Under the pieces are notes generated by a model. It saw nothing but the letters and a program-made list of their open reading frames with translations. It made no database searches and had not been told where the DNA came from. A DNA stretch of 64,000 nucleotides from Dendrophyllia cribrosa. Taxonomy: Eukaryota; Cnidaria; Anthozoa; Scleractinia; Dendrophylliidae. Positions 60,581 to 64,000 of the stretch are shown in pieces. Position numbers and translations under genes: made by a program. The first letter of the stretch is position 1. Every line of letters starts with the position of its first letter. The stretch lies in contig JAJLRJ010000010.1 of NCBI GenBank assembly GCA_024195265.1, positions 35,611,126 through 35,675,125 on the forward strand, read 5' to 3'.

Positions 60581-60660
60581 ACTCGGAAAAAAATTCCGAG
60601 TTCCAGATGGGATTTGAACCCACGACCCTCCGTGATCTAGTCGCTCGTTTTTTCGCGACA
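60581..60660 (-). repeat. Possible tRNA-derived SINE end
   Basis: Minus strand has GTGGGTTCAAATCCCA, a good T-arm and B box, followed by a small hairpin with a T-run (ACTCGGAATTTTTTTCCGAG), like a pol III terminator. No full cloverleaf is evident. Confidence 0.3.
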
Positions 60661-61551
60661 TTAACCTTGCTCAAATTTGAGCAAAGCGTGACCGAAATAA
60701 AATCTGACTAGATGGCTACACTGTACGTCGTCATACGTCCACAGGACATTTTAATCGAAAATGAAACTTAAAGCCCACCGAAATCCACAATTATTCATAA
60801 TAATAATAATAATAATGATAATAATAAGTTAGAAATTAAAAAATATATCGAAATTTTGACTCAAACTCGAAATTCTAACTCGTACCCATAAGTTTAATAC
60901 ACTCGTCCTAAGACTGGAAGGTGGTTTGGACACTTTCTCAAGAATTTTTTTAAACTTTGCTAAACGTTGTATTTTAACATGCTAAATACAATTCAATAGA
61001 TCAATTCGTGAATATGAAACAACGTAACGTTACGTCCACAGATCGGTTTTAATTTTTCATACTTGAAGTCACAGAATAGCGCTGCGCACAAATGACGTCA
61101 CAAAAATAGAGACCCCCTGCGTGACTCAGACAAACAAACTGTTCCATGTGCCGTTTATAGTAGAGCGTATGTGAGATCATGTCTTTCGCGAGCACTTTAA
61201 TTCGATCTTTTACGGTGTTTACCGAAGATGACGGCGTTCCGGGCTCGAAATTTGAGAGAGAACGATAATATTATACTGTGGATCAGTTAAAAAGGTGGTT
61301 GAAGTGCAGGGGATTGAAACAGGGAGGAAAACGCAAAGAACTTTTGATTTAGTAGGTCATCGTACTCTCGATTCGAGCATTGATGATGGAAAATGGTTCG
61401 CCTTAAAAGCCATAAAAGAAAATAGTGAATTGAAAGGAAACAGACAGTGTGGTTTCGCTTCGCTTGATTGCCTGAATGAAATAGTGGCATAAACGAATCA
61501 GTCGCTAGACTGTCAAAATTGCCAACGGAGTTTTTAGAATAACGCAGTGGC

Positions 61552-62353
61552 TATTCATGCGGCACCCGTACGCGGACTTCGAATTTGCTATTCATACGGG
61601 AGTCCAAAACTTTTGACAATTTTCGATGTTATTCTTCACTTTTGTTGGTCCACAATATTAAATGTTCGTTTAGCTGTAGGAAGCGCCGCTTCTGGTAAGA
61701 GATGTTGATTTGGTTCAGACTAATTTGCTTATACTCTGTATACTACGCGAGCGACTCATTTCGTGACACTTAGAATTTCTTCGCGTCAAAGAATACTCCC
61801 GTACGGCCAACTTCGATTTGCTATTCGTACGGGAGTCCAAAACAACAACAATTCTATTGTAACATGATTTTAATAGATGTATTATGACAATTTGAATTAA
61901 TTTTTTGACACTTAACTTGTTAGATGTCCCAGTACACTCATATTATTGCTAATAAAAAAGATATAATAATAAAAAGAATCGAAAAGAATCAATCACATAC
62001 AGCAAAAGATGATCTTCATTGTGGATCAACAAAAGTGAAGAATAACATCGAAAATTGTCGAAAGTTTTTGGACTCCCGTACGAATAGCAAATCGAAGTTG
62101 GCCGTACGAGAGTATTATTTGACGCGAAAAGTTTCCAAGTGTCACGAAATGAGTCGCTCGAGTAGTATACAGACTCAGCAAATTAGTCTGAGCCAAATCA
62201 ACATCGCTTACCAGTAGCGCTTCGTACAGCTAAAGAAACATTTAATATTGTGGACTAACAAAAGTGAAGAATAACATTGAAAATTGTCGAAAGTTTTGGA
62301 CTCCCGTACGAATAGCAAATCGAACCCCTCATAGGGGGTGCCGTACGAATGCG
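61552..62353. mobile_element. 800-bp palindromic element nested in the THAP element
   Basis: Inverted arms of about 280 bp (61552 to about 61850, about 62065 to 62353) share 'tacgggagtccaaaac' and 'cacaatattaaatg'. The short stretch 'actcccgtac...aatagcaaatcgaa' occurs twice in each arm, a palindrome within a palindrome. Confidence 0.65.
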
Positions 62354-62850
62354 TAGCGAATGGAAGCTTTATGAAAATTACAGCCTTGACTGAGACAAAC
62401 TTCAACTCTCTACCAGTTGAATAGCTTATTAAGCTACAACTCTCTCTGCTATAAAGCTTGGATCTGAAAATTAAAATTCTGCAAAGACAAAACTAAAATA
62501 TAGCAGGGCCCAGCGTGACATTAATAGCAGGAAAGACATTCACGGCCAACAGATCTTTTTAGATCCTGTCCGGTATTTCAGAGAGAAAAGTTAGAGAAAT
62601 TCAAACCTTTCCTACATAAAAATCTACATGCCAATATTAATGGCGAAAACAACACACCAACCGCCAGGCAAAAAAAAGGACGCTAAAATGAGGTGAAAAT
62701 CAACAAGCGCAAAAAACAACCGACAGACGACCTCTAGTCCGTTGCACGCGGATTTTGAAAGTTTTATTACTCAGTCTTCACTAAAATCCTCTTTAACAAA
62801 CGGCTAAATGTAGAATAGCCGTTCAAAACATATAGAAGGAGCAAATGGCA

Positions 62851-63060
62851 TTAAAAACACGAGGTAAGAGTCGTGCACAACAGCCGAGAACAAGACACGA
62901 TCCACCACTTGCACTTTCGATACCTTGCGAAGCTTTCGGGAATGAACACTTTCTTCCCAGATTTCTCCACCTCCTTTCGCGATTTTGGCCATTTATCTGG
63001 ATATCTTGAGTCGGTTTTACACTCACCCCAACAGCAATGCTTAGTGCTAACCATTTTCAC
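62851..63060 (-). pseudogene. THAP-domain fragment
   Basis: Minus strand reads MVSTKHCCWGECKTDSRYP followed by KVFIPESF and CKWWIVSCSR, a THAP domain N-terminal part with CxxxC. It stops before the terminal C-x2-H, so it is truncated. Confidence 0.65.
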
Positions 63061-63719
63061 TCTTTTTGGAAGCGTAAACTGTGTTATTTCTGATTTATAC
63101 GTATCTTTGCGTGCGCACTATGGCTTTCCCGCATATATTTCCCTTCAGCGAGATCCAATGTTTGTCTGAGTCACGCGGGGGGTCTCATAAGACGTGATCT
63201 ATTTATAGTAATTGTGCGCAGCGCTATTGAAGAGTAAAACAGATTCAAAACGACCAAAACATCTTAGCGTGGCAAAAACAGCATTGAGACTGTCGAGACA
63301 ACTGGATGACGTAATTACACTGGGAAGTTTAAAAAAGTTTACAGATGATGGAACGAGTGAAATTTGCATATCTGTCCCCGGATACTACATAAATATCTCG
63401 TCCAACGCTTCGCGTATTCACGAGATAAAAATTGCGGTCGCTCGTTTTTTAGCTATAAGTACTTAAAGCTAAAATTAAGGGTGTCTTAAATAGGTAATAC
63501 TGTTACTATAGTAACCTGTTACGTCATGAAGCCGAAACATAATGTTGCGAGTTCTACTTCCTCCCGTCTCGCACACTGCAATCTCACTCAAGTTGTCCTT
63601 TGCCTTTTCAGTTTTCATTTGAATTCCTTCCTTGGGCTCCTGCTCTAGTTTGAACGTCATTGAAAGCGCTATCGCTTTTTCCTTGCGAAAAGTGTTGCGA
63701 ACGCACTGACAGCCCTGAC

Positions 63720-63898
63720 TACGGTGGCCCACAAGGGTCAGCTGCAAACAAATAAAAGTTGCTTAGGTTAGGGTTAGTGTTAGGGTTAGGGTTAGCAACT
63801 TCTATTTGTTTGCAGCAACTTCTATTTGTTTGCAGCAACTTTTATTTGTTTGCAGCAACTTTTATTTGTTTGCAGCTGACCCTTGTGGGCCACCGTAC
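63720..63898. repeat. Palindrome carrying interstitial telomere-type repeats
   Basis: Arms 63720-63762 and 63856-63898 (TACGGTGGCCCACAAGGGTC side) enclose TTAGGG-type repeats (63763-63795) and four 20-bp units 'caacttctatttgtttgcag' (63796-63875). Confidence 0.8.
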
Positions 63899-64000
63899 CT
63901 GACCAACTTGTCTCGCAACGCTCTCGATTGCGTTGCGTTGCAAGTTGCAGGAAAAAATTGCCTAGTGTTCAACAACAACAGCAACTTTATTTGGTCATGC

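Larger units (their letters stand above)
61080..63230. mobile_element. THAP-containing inverted-repeat element
   Basis: Inverted ends AATAGCGCTGCGCACA (about 61075) and TGTGCGCAGCGCTATT (about 63230), each continuing to a GTGACTCAGACAAAC block. Contains a THAP fragment, sequence shared with 56577-57180, and a nested palindrome. No target duplication seen. Confidence 0.6.
59539..64000. other. Region upstream of the RTK-B EGF exon
   Basis: 4.5 kb of repeats with no recognised receptor exon. Includes (TATTTT)n near 59620, (AAT)n near 60800, a tRNA-like SINE piece, the THAP element and a telomere-repeat palindrome. The missing 5' exon(s) of RTK-B lie here unseen or beyond the window. Confidence 0.6.

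Noticed and set aside
61075..63232. Target duplication around the THAP element
   Set aside because: Flanks (...gaagtcacag / gaagagtaaa...) share only a few bases.
63475..63747. 90-codon minus-strand frame
   Set aside because: No recognised family, and its end runs into the telomere-repeat palindrome; no phase-1 donor or signal peptide to make it RTK-B exon 1.

Overview
The window is animal nuclear DNA: AT-rich, with short GT-AG-spliced exons in long introns and very many small inverted-repeat transposons. Calpain and receptor tyrosine kinase genes, THAP-domain and Penelope-type fragments and vertebrate-type TTAGGG repeats together suggest a cnidarian, most likely an anthozoan such as a stony coral. 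The species assignment is inference; the gene models were read directly from codons and splice sites.

Layout. (1) 1840-13640, plus strand: a complete 13-exon calpain-5-type protease gene (632 aa, full Cys-His-Asn triad, C-terminal C2 domain). (2) 16578-39953, minus strand: a complete 14-exon receptor tyrosine kinase gene (RTK-A, 694 aa) with signal peptide, SRCR domain, Ig domain, transmembrane helix, tyrosine kinase and a tail with a YxN motif. It converges on the calpain gene. (3) 43250-59538, minus strand: a tandem paralogue (RTK-B, at least 574 aa) with the same intracellular exon plan but an EGF domain plus Ig domain outside; its 5' end was not found. All ectodomain exons of both receptors begin and end in phase 1, so extracellular modules can be exchanged without breaking frame. 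Two linked receptors thus share one kinase design but carry different extracellular sensors.

The rest is intron or intergenic DNA filled with mobile elements. Many can be delimited to the base by target-site duplications: TTAA-flanked (piggyBac-like) elements, TA-flanked (mariner/pogo-like) elements, one TTA-flanked Harbinger-like element nested in a TTAA element, and two long-TIR elements with 9-bp duplications (Mutator-like). There are also two decayed Penelope/GIY-YIG retroelements, each followed by a hammerhead-ribozyme-like motif, a LINE remnant split by a later insertion, a 555-bp foldback, a 93-bp tandem expansion inside a pogo-like element, and a palindrome holding telomere-type repeats.

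The most novel items are the SRCR-Ig receptor kinase with its domain-swapped neighbour, a probable GC-AG intron in RTK-B, and the hammerhead-like motifs.
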